Origin: Candidatus Rifleibacteriota bacterium
Lineage (GTDB): Bacteria; Muiribacteriota; Ozemobacteria; Ozemobacterales; Ozemobacteraceae
Assembly: GCA_018818125.1 (NCBI GenBank)
Contig: JAHISQ010000191.1
Coordinates: 25,140 to 89,139 of the forward strand
Direction: 5' to 3'
DNA: 64,000 nucleotides
Every line of letters begins with the position of its first letter. Within the stretch, counting starts at the first letter, position 1. Positions 35,516 to 45,037 of this stretch are shown piece after piece. The notes below the pieces were generated by a model. The model worked only from the letters and a program-made list of their open reading frames with translations. It was not told where the DNA came from and ran no database searches. A program made the translations under genes and the position numbers.

Positions 35516-36468
35516 AGCCAGTATATTCATTGCTGGCTGTCCTGCTGATGCTGGTTGTGGGTGGCATTATCGTTATGAAGGGCGAGCCAGACAATAAAGT
35601 CGGGCTGTCTGGAGTTATGGAACTGGTTGGTGATGCTCAGCGCACTGCGCTTAAGCCGGCGATGATGGTTACCAGAGTTACCCCGGCTGAAGAAATGGAA
35701 CTGGGACGGAGTCTGGCGAGCCAGATGCATTTTGGTCACAGCTCCGGGACTAAGCGTAAGGAATTAAAAGAGATTGAGGAATATATTAATCGGCTTGGGC
35801 AATCGTTGCTGGGCAACATCAGTCGCAAGGAAATCGTTTATGAGTTTCATCTTATCAATCGGAGTATGGTAAATGCCTTTGCTCTGCCGGGCGGGCAGAT
35901 ATTTGTGTTCAGAGGCCTTGTCGACTTCGTTGAGTCTGAGGCTGAACTGGCAGCTGTTCTTGGGCACGAGATCACTCATGTCGATGCGCGCCACTGTATC
36001 GAGATGTTTCAGGCAGAAATGGCTGCCGAAAAAATTACCGGCCCGATTCTCGGTAATAGCAAATGGTTAGGCGGTATGGGCATGCGCATGGCCAGTCACA
36101 TAATTCAGGGTGGTTATCGACAGTATCAGGAGTTTGAGGCCGATGCCCGTGGCCTGAAGTTTTCGGTTGAGGCCGGCTATGATCCCAAGGCTGCTGAGAA
36201 GTTCATGGCAAGACTTGGCGAAAATTTTGAAAAAACAGAATCGCAGATTAAAGCTTCGGATCCGGTTGAAGAGCTTCAAATCGCAGTTAAAACAGCAGCC
36301 GGTAGCTACTTCAGGTCGCATCCGCCGACTCCAGAGCGTGTAAAGAGGCTGCAAGCGCTTGGTTCTCAGCAGACTGGCAAACAAAAATTTTACATTGGCA
36401 AAGAAAATCTGAAATTACGTGAGATACGTGCGCAGAAGCCCCTCGACAACGAATTTACGACCAACTAG
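35512..36468 (+). CDS. M48-family zinc metallopeptidase
   Basis: A 318-residue peptidase with an N-terminal signal anchor (about 5-22). The zinc motif is HEITH in AVLGHEITHVDARHC (about 150-162), preceded by ALPGGQIFVFRGLVDF, and the third ligand is in YQEFEADARGLKFSVEAGYDPKAA (about 206), all standard for BepA/YcaL/Oma1-type periplasmic M48 enzymes. It ends with HPPTPERVKRLQAL, also typical. No TPR domain follows. Such enzymes degrade misfolded outer-membrane proteins; whether this one works with the overlapping DUF2339 protein is inference. Confidence 0.92.
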   Translation: MKPVYSLLAVLLMLVVGGIIVMKGEPDNKVGLSGVMELVGDAQRTALKPAMMVTRVTPAEEMELGRSLASQMHFGHSSGTKRKELKEIEEYINRLGQSLLGNISRKEIVYEFHLINRSMVNAFALPGGQIFVFRGLVDFVESEAELAAVLGHEITHVDARHCIEMFQAEMAAEKITGPILGNSKWLGGMGMRMASHIIQGGYRQYQEFEADARGLKFSVEAGYDPKAAEKFMARLGENFEKTESQIKASDPVEELQIAVKTAAGSYFRSHPPTPERVKRLQALGSQQTGKQKFYIGKENLKLREIRAQKPLDNEFTTN

Positions 36469-36679
36469 TTGTTTTTTTTATACAGCCTAAATTTATTTTC
36501 TGCTGTCTCTGCCGTGCTTCGGAAGCCTTTGAGCCTCTAGTTTTGCCTGCTGACGGCCATTTTTTTGTCTGACAATTGTGTTATACTTAAGTTGTAGATA
36601 CTTTTCCGGTTCTGGTTATTGTGCTCTCAGCAACCCAGTTTCAGAAAAATACCACAATTCACAACATAAGGAGCAGATT

Positions 36680-36841
36680 ATGGAAGGTAAAACCGGAACC
36701 AGAGTTGTATTGCCAGGAATTTACAAGTGCAAGGAACACCCCGACTCAACCAAGACATTTGCCAAAAACACCACATTTTTGCCATGCGGACGCGCTGGAA
36801 GTCACGGCACTACATGGATACTGGTGCGCAAAACAGACTAA
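36680..36841 (+). CDS. Small protein of unknown function with a cysteine pair
   Basis: A 53-residue protein starting at an ATG eight bases after AAGGAG; the frame is open to 36578 but that part has no ribosome site. The sequence has YKCKEHPDSTK and TFLPCGRAG, two cysteines 20 residues apart, and a G-x-x-V-x-x-PGIYKC beginning that recalls small soluble YjzC-type proteins. I cannot assign a family with confidence. It lies 211 bases after the peptidase gene and is probably transcribed separately. Confidence 0.6.
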   Translation: MEGKTGTRVVLPGIYKCKEHPDSTKTFAKNTTFLPCGRAGSHGTTWILVRKTD

Positions 36842-36991
36842 GCAGGCCTTGCTGTAAGCTAGTTAGCGGCCCGACAAGTTTTTTAACATCTTGTTAGAGG
36901 TCTGCAAAACAGCCCCAGGTCACATAATTCAATGGTGCGGCAATTTTTTTGGCCTGAGATTGTTTTGCTATGTACGAGCATTGTATCTTTT

Positions 36992-37396
36992 CTACTTAGC
37001 TTCTTCCGCGATTGTCTCTGAAGAATTTTCCTGGCGTGCCAGGTATTTTCTGGCAGCCAGCAGAATCACGAAGGACAGCGAGCAGAGCAGGATATCAACA
37101 ACCGTCAGGTCTGGTTTCATTGTCTTTCTGGCAACAACGAAGGCCAGAAGTTCAAGTACCGCCTCAAGATCATGGGTTAAAAGGGTTCGAATCAACTCAA
37201 GGCAGATAACCAGGAGTAGAATCCGGTTAATCAACTCATAGAGAGTGTCAACGTTCGCCCAGTTTTCACCGCCCATTGATGATACCGATGAATAAAAAAA
37301 CACCGCCATACCCATCAGTATTGAAATCGCAAGAATCCGTTCTGACCAGAGAGTGACGCGACGCAACAATTCTGATACTTGGGCAACTCTTGGCAT
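36992..37396 (-). CDS. PsiE-like membrane protein
   Basis: A 134-residue protein with about four membrane helices (14-36, 52-72, 78-94, 97-116). The stretch LVICLELIRTLLTH, the block ELLAFVVARK and the final TVVDILLCSLSFVILLAARKYL resemble the phosphate-starvation-inducible PsiE family, whose function is unknown. GGGAGGGG precedes the ATG. It is transcribed alone; the short acidic C-terminal tail (SSETIAEEAK) is probably cytoplasmic. I see no Pho-box-like repeat upstream, so phosphate control is unproven. Confidence 0.65.
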   Translation of the reverse strand: MPRVAQVSELLRRVTLWSERILAISILMGMAVFFYSSVSSMGGENWANVDTLYELINRILLLVICLELIRTLLTHDLEAVLELLAFVVARKTMKPDLTVVDILLCSLSFVILLAARKYLARQENSSETIAEEAK

Positions 37397-37670
37397 TTTC
37401 AGCCCCTCCCCGAATGTTTAAATAAGAGTGCTGACTTGGTTTCAACTCTATTTGCAAACGGTAACTGTTTTTTTTTTATTTGTCAAACCTGAGCTCGCCG
37501 TGTCAGTTATAATCCATTTGCCGATTTATGAATACTTTAAGAGATATTTTGTTTTGGATTGTTGTTCAGTAAAGGCTCTACATGCAGAACTTCCCTCTGT
37601 TTGAATTGTTATTATCGCAGGTTATTCGGCGTTTTTTCTTCGGGGATTGATTATTTGCGATATTTTAGGC

Positions 37671-37700
37671 TTGAGGCTGTTACTGTTTTGGTGCTATAGT
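37671..37700 (+). promoter_or_regulatory. Promoter of the SNF2 helicase gene
   Basis: TTGAGG (37671-37676) and TATAGT (37695-37700), spacer 18. Transcription would begin near 37707, giving a 30-base leader. The ATG at 37737 has no clear ribosome site. The rest of the 340-bp gap (37397-37736) shows nothing more that I can support. Confidence 0.5.
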
Positions 37701-37736
37701 CTGCATGCGCGAAAAAACTGAAATTAAACTCCAATT

Positions 37737-40700
37737 ATGCAACAAAATATAGCAAACGCTGAACTGCCCTACGCAGAGCTCAAAGAAAAATTTAATGCAC
37801 TGACTGAATCAGACCAGCTTATGGTCGAAGTTCTTGCGCTTTTTTATACAAAAATCAGTGCAGCTGACCTGGCAAAAATCCTCAGGCTGCTATTTGCCAA
37901 TACTGGCAACAATTTCGATTTTACTACACAGGTCGTTATGACTATCTTTGGTGCTCTTGCAAAAAAGGATATTGTTATCATCGACAATGGTCTGCTTTAC
38001 TGCCGTGACGGGTATGTCGAGATTGCCTGCCGCAGCTCAGTTGTGCGTAAGCATATTCTGCCGGCGCTCAGCGCCATTCAGGGGTTTTTAAGGAATACTT
38101 ACTCCGCTTCCGGGCAATCTGATCTGACAAAATATTACTCGCCGATCAGGCTTGAGAGGCTTGATTTTTTCAGTGGAAGAATGCCTTTTTTGCCCGAGTC
38201 GCGTGTGCCGATAGGCGATTCCCTGCCCGGCAATGTACTTATCGGAATGCCCCTGTTCAAGGCGGCTGTTTTTCCGTTTGAAGCAGACTGGTTTGAATGC
38301 TTGCCAACTCTTTGCCAGATCAGCGTTTTAAAAACAGCCCGGCGTTTTTCACAGGTATATTTTTATGCCTTTCCCGAACTGGTCGAATACTTTTCTGATA
38401 AGCGCTGGCTTAAATCAGAAGCCTTCTGGCGTTTCGGCGCTGCGGCAATGGCAGAACTTCAACTGCTCAAAGGCGATTTTGAGAAAGCGCAGCTTTATGC
38501 CGAACTTTCGCAAGAGCCTGAGGCTGCTGGAATAGATGCTACGGTTGATTTTTTGCGCGGCAATACCGCAGATGCTCTAACAAAGTTTTCTAATGCAATC
38601 AGAGCGACAAAAAGGGCCCATGGCCGAAACGGCGGTTATTTAGATAATCTGGGTGATTTCTTTTATCTGGCTGCACTTCTTCGTGAAAACACCTCCGGCG
38701 GCATGAAAAAGGCTGAAGATCTGTTGGAGTCAGCCAACCGGCAGAGCGCCTTTTATTCTCCTGTTTACAGTCTGATGACTCGTTTGTTGTTGTTTAGAAC
38801 TGGTGCCCGACCGTCATTTCTGACGATTTCAGATGCGGTTGGAAACAGTAAGTCGCCGCTGAATCTGTGGCTGGCGACTTTGACATATTACTGGATGAAT
38901 GGTGCTGATAGCACGCTGTTGCCCATGCTTAAACCGGTGATTGAGACGGCTGGGATGGCTAATTTCAGGCTGCCGTGGTGCGAGTCGCTTCTGCTCATGC
39001 GTGATCTCGGCGAGAATCTTAGCTCGCCAGAAAAAAAGCTGCTGACTTCGTGGCAAAAGCTTCATTTTCAGCAGTTGTCGAGTTTGCTGGAGGCCCAGGC
39101 GCAATGGCAGATCGTGCTCGACTCGCTCAAAAACGTTCTGGTGCCTGACGCCGATGAAGAACAACCAGACAGGCTTCTGACCTGGGGTGTTACTTACTCT
39201 ATTTTTGATGGAAAAATTGATTCGTTTCTGATTGAGCCGCGTGAAAAGACTCGTCTCAAGTCTGGTCGGTGGTCAGCTGGAAAAGCACTCGAAATGAGCG
39301 GCTTCAATCACGAGAAACCTGATTTTCCAGAGCATTTTACCGAACAGGATCAGAAAATTATCGGACAGATGGTGCGGTCACGTGCCAGTGTATTGAACAG
39401 TAACGATCGGGAGTTCAATGAAGCACTGGTGCTGCTGATAGGGCATCCTCAGGTCTATGATCTGCGCACAAAAGTGAATGTTCAGATTGCTGTTGGTGAA
39501 ACTATGCTTGTTTTATCCCAGCAAGGCGACAATTTTGAGTTAAAATTCCAACCGGAGTTTGTCGACAGCGAAATTCTGGTGGTTGAGGAATCCGACAATT
39601 GTCTGAGAGTTTATAAGTTTACTGACCTTCAGTGCAAAGCAGCCAAGTTGCTGCAGGCGGCACATCAGTTTCCTGTTGACGCTAGAGACCAACTTGCAAC
39701 AACCGTTGCCGCTCTTTCTCGGAAAATGCCGGTGCATTCAAGTCTGGAAGGAATTGACGCCCTGGCAACTTCGGTTGAAACCATACCTTGTTGCGATGAT
39801 CTCTTTCTTTTGTTGCAGCCTGCCGGCGAGGGCCTTTCTCTTAAAGTTCGCGTCAGGCCGTTTGGAAGCAACGGTCCGGCGTTTCTGCCTGCTCAGGGTA
39901 TGCCCGAAATTTATGCACAGATTGAGGATCGCAAGTTTCATACTGCTCGCAACTTCAGTCGCGAAATTCAGCGTTTGCAGGAATTAGCCGAGCAGGTTCC
40001 GGTTTTGGCCGGGATAAGTCCGGAAAACCCGGATGCAATTTTTGAAGAAGCAGAGCAGTCCTTAGAACTGCTTTTGCAGCTTAACAATGTAAATGGTGTA
40101 ACTCTGGAGTGGCCTGCTGACGCGAGAATTAAAAAAGTTCGCGCAGTTTCGTTTGACCGCTTGCGCCTGAAGGCCGAAGGAGCGCAGAACTGGTTTTCGC
40201 TCGACGGTCATCTGGCCATAGATGAGGACCATGTCATTGATCTGCAAAAATTGCTGCAGCTCTATTCTGAGACTGGCAGCAGGTTTGTGCAAATTGGCGA
40301 AGGGCAGTTTATCGCTTTAACCGAGGATTTTCGTCGGCGTTTGAGCGATATACACAGTTTTAGTGAGAGCAGCCATGGTCAGTTGCGCGTTCATCAATTG
40401 GCTATCCCGGCTCTTAATGAGGCTTTTGCTGATCAGGCTAATATCATCTGCGATGATAAGTGGCGCAAGGTTTTGCAGCGCCTCAAAAGCACCGATGACA
40501 TGCAATTTACGGTGCCTTCGACACTGACCGCAGATTTGCGAGAATATCAGCTTGAGGCTTTTCAGTGGCTATGCCGCATGGATTATCTGGGTATGGGGGC
40601 TTGTCTGGCCGATGATATGGGGCTTGGAAAAACAATTGAAGCTCTGGCCCTTCTCGTTAATAAGGCAGCAAAGGGTCCGGCTCTTGTGGTTGCGCCGACA

Positions 40701-41915
40701 TCAGTATGTATGAACTGGTTTGATGAAGTGCACCGCTTCGCGCCAACTCTCAACCCGGTTATTTTTGCGCAGGCGCCGCGGAGTGAAACTATTGCGAATC
40801 TGGGTGCCTTCGATCTGGTTATCTGCAGTTACGGTATTATGCAAAGAGAAATTGAGATGCTGGCTGATGTAAAATGGGAAACTGTCATCCTTGACGAAGC
40901 CCAGGCCATAAAAAACATGGCGACGGTGCGTTCTAAGGCTGCGATGGCTCTGCAGGGCAATTTCAGGATGATTATGACCGGAACTCCGATCGAAAACCAT
41001 CTGGGCGAACTTTGGAACCTGTTTCGCTTTATTAACCCAGGCTTGCTTGGCTCTATAGACAGTTTTAATACAAGATTTGCCAATCCTATTCAGGGTGAGA
41101 AAGATAAACTTGTGCAACGCCAGCTCAAGCGGCTTCTGCAGCCTTTTGTGCTGCGCCGTACTAAAAGCCAGGTTCTTCAGGACCTGCCACCGCGGACGGA
41201 AATAGTGCTGCACGTCGAACTGAGCAAAGACGAAAGTGCTCTCTACGAGAGCATGCGTCGCCGAGCAGTCGCTAAAATAGGCGATTCTGAGGCTGCCGCA
41301 GGTCAGAAACACATCATGATTCTTGCCGAGCTGATGAAGCTGCGTCGTCTCTGCTGTAACCCATCACTGGTGGCTCCTGAGCTGAATATTGCCAGTTCTA
41401 AACTCTCTCTCTTTGAATCAGTTGTCGATGAATTGTTAGAAAACCGCCATAAAGCACTGATTTTTAGCCAGTTTGTCGATCATCTTGCGATTATTAAAAA
41501 ACTGCTCGACAAAAAGGCGATAAAATACCAGTATCTCGACGGTTCAACGCCGACCAAGGCCAGAAGCAAGGCGATCAAAGACTTCCAGGCCGGCGACGGA
41601 GATTTGTTCCTTATCAGTCTTAAAGCTGGTGGACTGGGACTGAACCTGACTGCGGCAGATTATGTAATACATCTTGATCCGTGGTGGAACCCGGCTGTCG
41701 AAGACCAGGCTTCCGACCGCGCTCACCGCATCGGACAGCAACGCCCGGTTACCATTTATCGACTGATTACCAGCAGGACCATCGAAGAAAAGATCGTTGC
41801 TCTACATCATAAGAAGCGCGAACTTGCCGATGGCCTTCTCGAAGGCAGCGACATAGCTGGGAAAATTTCGACAACCCAACTGCTCTCTCTGCTCAAAGAA
41901 ACGTCCTTGGTCTGA
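37737..41915 (+). CDS. SNF2-family DEAD/DEAH ATPase (Swi2/Snf2 helicase-like)
   Basis: A 1392-residue protein. The C-terminal 460 residues are a complete Snf2 motor: LREYQLEAFQWLCRMDYLGMG, Walker A LADDMGLGKTIEAL (about 958), DEAQAIKN (about 1053), TGTPIENHLGELWNLF, then the second RecA lobe with FSQFVDHLAII, LISLKAGGLGLNLTAADYVI and DRAHRIGQQRPVTIYRLI. The N-terminal 900 residues match no family I know; parts look helical-repeat-like (about 180-460). Bacterial Snf2 proteins move along double-stranded DNA or displace proteins such as RNA polymerase. There is no methylase or other defence gene adjacent, so a defence role is not indicated. Confidence 0.92.
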   Translation: MQQNIANAELPYAELKEKFNALTESDQLMVEVLALFYTKISAADLAKILRLLFANTGNNFDFTTQVVMTIFGALAKKDIVIIDNGLLYCRDGYVEIACRSSVVRKHILPALSAIQGFLRNTYSASGQSDLTKYYSPIRLERLDFFSGRMPFLPESRVPIGDSLPGNVLIGMPLFKAAVFPFEADWFECLPTLCQISVLKTARRFSQVYFYAFPELVEYFSDKRWLKSEAFWRFGAAAMAELQLLKGDFEKAQLYAELSQEPEAAGIDATVDFLRGNTADALTKFSNAIRATKRAHGRNGGYLDNLGDFFYLAALLRENTSGGMKKAEDLLESANRQSAFYSPVYSLMTRLLLFRTGARPSFLTISDAVGNSKSPLNLWLATLTYYWMNGADSTLLPMLKPVIETAGMANFRLPWCESLLLMRDLGENLSSPEKKLLTSWQKLHFQQLSSLLEAQAQWQIVLDSLKNVLVPDADEEQPDRLLTWGVTYSIFDGKIDSFLIEPREKTRLKSGRWSAGKALEMSGFNHEKPDFPEHFTEQDQKIIGQMVRSRASVLNSNDREFNEALVLLIGHPQVYDLRTKVNVQIAVGETMLVLSQQGDNFELKFQPEFVDSEILVVEESDNCLRVYKFTDLQCKAAKLLQAAHQFPVDARDQLATTVAALSRKMPVHSSLEGIDALATSVETIPCCDDLFLLLQPAGEGLSLKVRVRPFGSNGPAFLPAQGMPEIYAQIEDRKFHTARNFSREIQRLQELAEQVPVLAGISPENPDAIFEEAEQSLELLLQLNNVNGVTLEWPADARIKKVRAVSFDRLRLKAEGAQNWFSLDGHLAIDEDHVIDLQKLLQLYSETGSRFVQIGEGQFIALTEDFRRRLSDIHSFSESSHGQLRVHQLAIPALNEAFADQANIICDDKWRKVLQRLKSTDDMQFTVPSTLTADLREYQLEAFQWLCRMDYLGMGACLADDMGLGKTIEALALLVNKAAKGPALVVAPTSVCMNWFDEVHRFAPTLNPVIFAQAPRSETIANLGAFDLVICSYGIMQREIEMLADVKWETVILDEAQAIKNMATVRSKAAMALQGNFRMIMTGTPIENHLGELWNLFRFINPGLLGSIDSFNTRFANPIQGEKDKLVQRQLKRLLQPFVLRRTKSQVLQDLPPRTEIVLHVELSKDESALYESMRRRAVAKIGDSEAAAGQKHIMILAELMKLRRLCCNPSLVAPELNIASSKLSLFESVVDELLENRHKALIFSQFVDHLAIIKKLLDKKAIKYQYLDGSTPTKARSKAIKDFQAGDGDLFLISLKAGGLGLNLTAADYVIHLDPWWNPAVEDQASDRAHRIGQQRPVTIYRLITSRTIEEKIVALHHKKRELADGLLEGSDIAGKISTTQLLSLLKETSLV

Positions 41916-42107
41916 TAATTTGAAGCGCTGGGGCGAATAAAATTTTGTCGAGCGATTTTAACTTACATTTTTTTTGAACCATGACATTTTATTTGCATCA
42001 ATGAAATCAAAAATCTTCATAGATCTCAGAGTTGCAATCAACTGTTTTTTAGAGTTAATTATAAAAGGCTATTGCCAATAGGCTATGAATTTCGGTGAGG
42101 ATAAAAC

Positions 42108-43790
42108 ATGACTTATTTTTTGTGGCTGTTGTTAGCTATGAACTATTTCCTTCTTGATTTATTCTCGTTTTTAAAAATCCAAAGCTTCCATCTGTATGAA
42201 TATACTCACATGATGGGCTTTTACAGCCCTCTTTCTGAGCTTTTCGCCGCTGAGAATATTCTGCTTTGCATGATCCTGGCTGGTGCCTTCTTGTCATTAA
42301 ACGCAAGCAAACATACTGATAAAAATTTGGTTTCCACTTTTCCCAACAATCTTGCGGTGCTTTTTGCTGTTCTGGCCGTTCCTGTAAGATTGATGACCAA
42401 CGGTTTGCTGGTTTATGATACTTCTTACTTCGGCTTTATAATTTTTTTCAGTTCAATTCTATTTTACTGCTTTGCAAGAAACTGTCTGAATGTAGCGTCA
42501 AAAATAAGTTTCAAGGAATATGCCGTGATTCTGACTGTTCTTGCTCTTTTTTTTCTTACCAATGAACCTTGGAACAGCCCATCGCTAAGACTAGAAAATG
42601 CTATTGAAGCTCGAGATGTCAAAACTTTTGCATCGCTTGCCAGAAAATACCCGGAGCACGTAAGGCTCCATCCATGGCTTTTGAAGGCTGCTTTTAAAAA
42701 GCCAGATTTCGCTATAATCAAAACTATTATAGATAGTGGAAACACAAGAATAGATGTCGGCTACATGAGTCTAGAGATATTCGATCAATCGAATATGGAA
42801 ATATTGTCATATCTGCATTCACATGGCCTTAATCTGGCATCTATGGATATTTTACGCAATGCGGTCAGATATGCTGCAAAAATTGACAAGCCAGGATCCG
42901 GGAAAAAAGCTTCAGGCAATATTGACAAGAATTACCCGGTAATAAAATACCTGATCAACCTTTATCGAGAAGCTCCTGAAGACATCAGGAAGCAGAAGTC
43001 TGAATATTCCGGCGGCTGCGGTTTTTCGAGTCTGGTTTCGGTTGCGGCAGTTGAGGGAGATGCAGATCTTATGGCCTTTCTAATTAACGAAGGCTTTGCG
43101 ATTGATGAAGATGTTTGTCAGGCCCTTGTTCTTAATAAACATATTGAAGAACCTGAGATTCAGGCTTTATTGAAAAAATCCGAGTTTGCTTCAGAGCCAG
43201 TCGAGCAATCTTTGACGGAAAAGCCGCAGACAGGTATTGCTGTTTTCCCGACAACTCAGAAAGCCAATGATAAAAAAGACGCTTCTGCCGATTCGCCGTT
43301 TATTTATCCTCAGAATGCGGAAAATGCGAGCGCGTCTTCTCAGACGGCCAGCACTGGTGAAAAGAAGTTGGAAACAGCTGTTGCCAGCTTTTCTATTCGA
43401 GCGTCTCAGGATGGATTTGACATGATTCTGACCAGCGGGAGTGACGTTAAATCATATCGAGAATTTGATAGCAATATTTTTCATTTTCTGGCTGAAAGAT
43501 GGCAAGCCAGAGATCAGAGCAACAGATATGATACCGTAGATTTTGCTGCAGTTTTTCAAGAGGCAATAAGCCGCAAAATAGACATAAATAAGAAGAATAA
43601 AGGTGGAGCAACTCCACTCTGGTTGGCACTTTATTCGAATAATTTCCGGGGATTTGTCAAATTGCTGCAAAACGGCGCAGATCAGACAATTCTTGATCCG
43701 GAAGGCTTGACTATGCGGGAATATTGTTTAAAGAACAACCAGCTGATATTGATGAGCCTGCTTGATGGAGAAAAACAAAATGACAAGTAA
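42108..43790 (+). CDS. Membrane protein with ankyrin-like repeats
   Basis: A 560-residue protein with about four N-terminal membrane segments (3-22, 45-62, 78-95, 105-125 and possibly 138-150), followed by degenerate ankyrin-type helices (about 160-360), a polar linker rich in Ser/Ala/Lys (about 365-420) and one better ankyrin repeat near the end (NKGGATPLWLALYSNNFRGFVKLLQNGADQTI, about 502-533). It probably displays ankyrin repeats in the cytoplasm from a membrane anchor. GAGGA precedes the ATG. It overlaps the next gene by 11 bases, so the two form an operon. The function is unknown. Confidence 0.75.
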   Translation: MTYFLWLLLAMNYFLLDLFSFLKIQSFHLYEYTHMMGFYSPLSELFAAENILLCMILAGAFLSLNASKHTDKNLVSTFPNNLAVLFAVLAVPVRLMTNGLLVYDTSYFGFIIFFSSILFYCFARNCLNVASKISFKEYAVILTVLALFFLTNEPWNSPSLRLENAIEARDVKTFASLARKYPEHVRLHPWLLKAAFKKPDFAIIKTIIDSGNTRIDVGYMSLEIFDQSNMEILSYLHSHGLNLASMDILRNAVRYAAKIDKPGSGKKASGNIDKNYPVIKYLINLYREAPEDIRKQKSEYSGGCGFSSLVSVAAVEGDADLMAFLINEGFAIDEDVCQALVLNKHIEEPEIQALLKKSEFASEPVEQSLTEKPQTGIAVFPTTQKANDKKDASADSPFIYPQNAENASASSQTASTGEKKLETAVASFSIRASQDGFDMILTSGSDVKSYREFDSNIFHFLAERWQARDQSNRYDTVDFAAVFQEAISRKIDINKKNKGGATPLWLALYSNNFRGFVKLLQNGADQTILDPEGLTMREYCLKNNQLILMSLLDGEKQNDK

Positions 43791-44856
43791 ATCTCGCAGC
43801 TATGCTTACATCTTTGCACTTATCATTTTTTGTCTGCTGATTTCAATTGTTGCAAAAGCATCCAGGCCTTCGCCGAGAGAGACAGCCGCAAACAGGTGTT
43901 CACAGACAATGTCTGATCTGGAGGATATTTTTACCGGACCGTTCTCTGAACGGATGGTCGAAATGACCGGTATGCGTAGCGGCGTGATAATGATTGACGG
44001 CAAAGTTCTCAAATATCTCATGGAACATGATACGGATGCTTTACGAAGAAAAATCTATGATCAAGTTGCAGCTATGGAGACAGGATTTTCGAAATGCAGA
44101 TACTACTGCATATTTAATCTTGACCGTCAGGTTATGAACAGCTCGTTTGTTCTGGTTGATACCAAACATGGCTATCATGGCTATCCATATGGGATAATGG
44201 ACAAAAAACTCAATAATTTCGGACCTAGAAGCCTGTTTAAGGAGCTTTGCACTCTTTTTGGAACCGATGAATTTTATGACAGATACAGTTCTGATTTTCT
44301 TGAAGAAACCGAAGATAAGAAAAATTTGAAAACTGCCAGCACGCGTGATGTTGGGTTGCCGGCTTTTCTTGCCCGCTATTGGTTCGTGATTGTTCTACTC
44401 TTTTTTTTGGATTTCTATTTTATTGATTTGAGCTACATGGAAAGCGAAAGGGTGCAGGTAAAAGACTATGCTATGGGTCTGCATCTTGTATGTTCTATAA
44501 TGTCCATATCATATGTACTGATACATTATACAGGAACACCGTTTCCTGACGTGAAAACGTTTTTGCATCTGACTAAAGGCGCTTATCCACAAGAGTTACA
44601 TTTTCTGGCTGACGTTACTATAACTTCTACCTTTGTCTGGTGGCCAATATCAATTATTGCAGTCTGGTTTGCTGGAAGATTCAACTGTTCTCCAGTTATT
44701 CCCCTTCTCTATGTAATCGCTGCGCCACTTGCACTGGCAATCTCAGAGAACCCATTCGGCGGAATCTATAAACTCGCTTTTCCGGTCTGCGGAGTTAGCA
44801 TTATGCTTATCAACGCTGTTTACATTAAGATAAAATACAAGGGGCGACTATTTTGA
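43780..44856 (+). CDS. Polytopic membrane protein of unknown function
   Basis: I do not recognise this 358-residue protein. It has an N-terminal membrane segment (about 10-28), a soluble domain of about 160 residues that probably faces the periplasm (contains SGVIMIDGKVLKYLM and FVLVDTKHGYHGYP), and about five C-terminal membrane segments (about 203-340). The start is the ATG at 43780, with TGGAG ahead of it inside the previous gene. Overlap with the ankyrin membrane protein implies that they act together. Confidence 0.7.
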   Translation: MTSKSRSYAYIFALIIFCLLISIVAKASRPSPRETAANRCSQTMSDLEDIFTGPFSERMVEMTGMRSGVIMIDGKVLKYLMEHDTDALRRKIYDQVAAMETGFSKCRYYCIFNLDRQVMNSSFVLVDTKHGYHGYPYGIMDKKLNNFGPRSLFKELCTLFGTDEFYDRYSSDFLEETEDKKNLKTASTRDVGLPAFLARYWFVIVLLFFLDFYFIDLSYMESERVQVKDYAMGLHLVCSIMSISYVLIHYTGTPFPDVKTFLHLTKGAYPQELHFLADVTITSTFVWWPISIIAVWFAGRFNCSPVIPLLYVIAAPLALAISENPFGGIYKLAFPVCGVSIMLINAVYIKIKYKGRLF

Positions 44857-45037
44857 AAAAATTGCCTTTTGTGCATGATTTTGTCAGGCGGATGGAAATT
44901 TAAACTATTCTGGCTAAAATTTGTGAAACGCTGTACAAATCTCTCAAAATTGCTTAATATTTCCTTACTTTAAATTGACGCATAAGGTATGCGATATTTA
45001 AAACTGTGAAGTATGTCTCTCAAAAATGAGGTTTAAT

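Noticed and set aside
36461..36479. CAACTAGTTG followed by T's as a terminator
   Set aside because: The palindrome has no room for a loop and the stem is weak and AT-rich.
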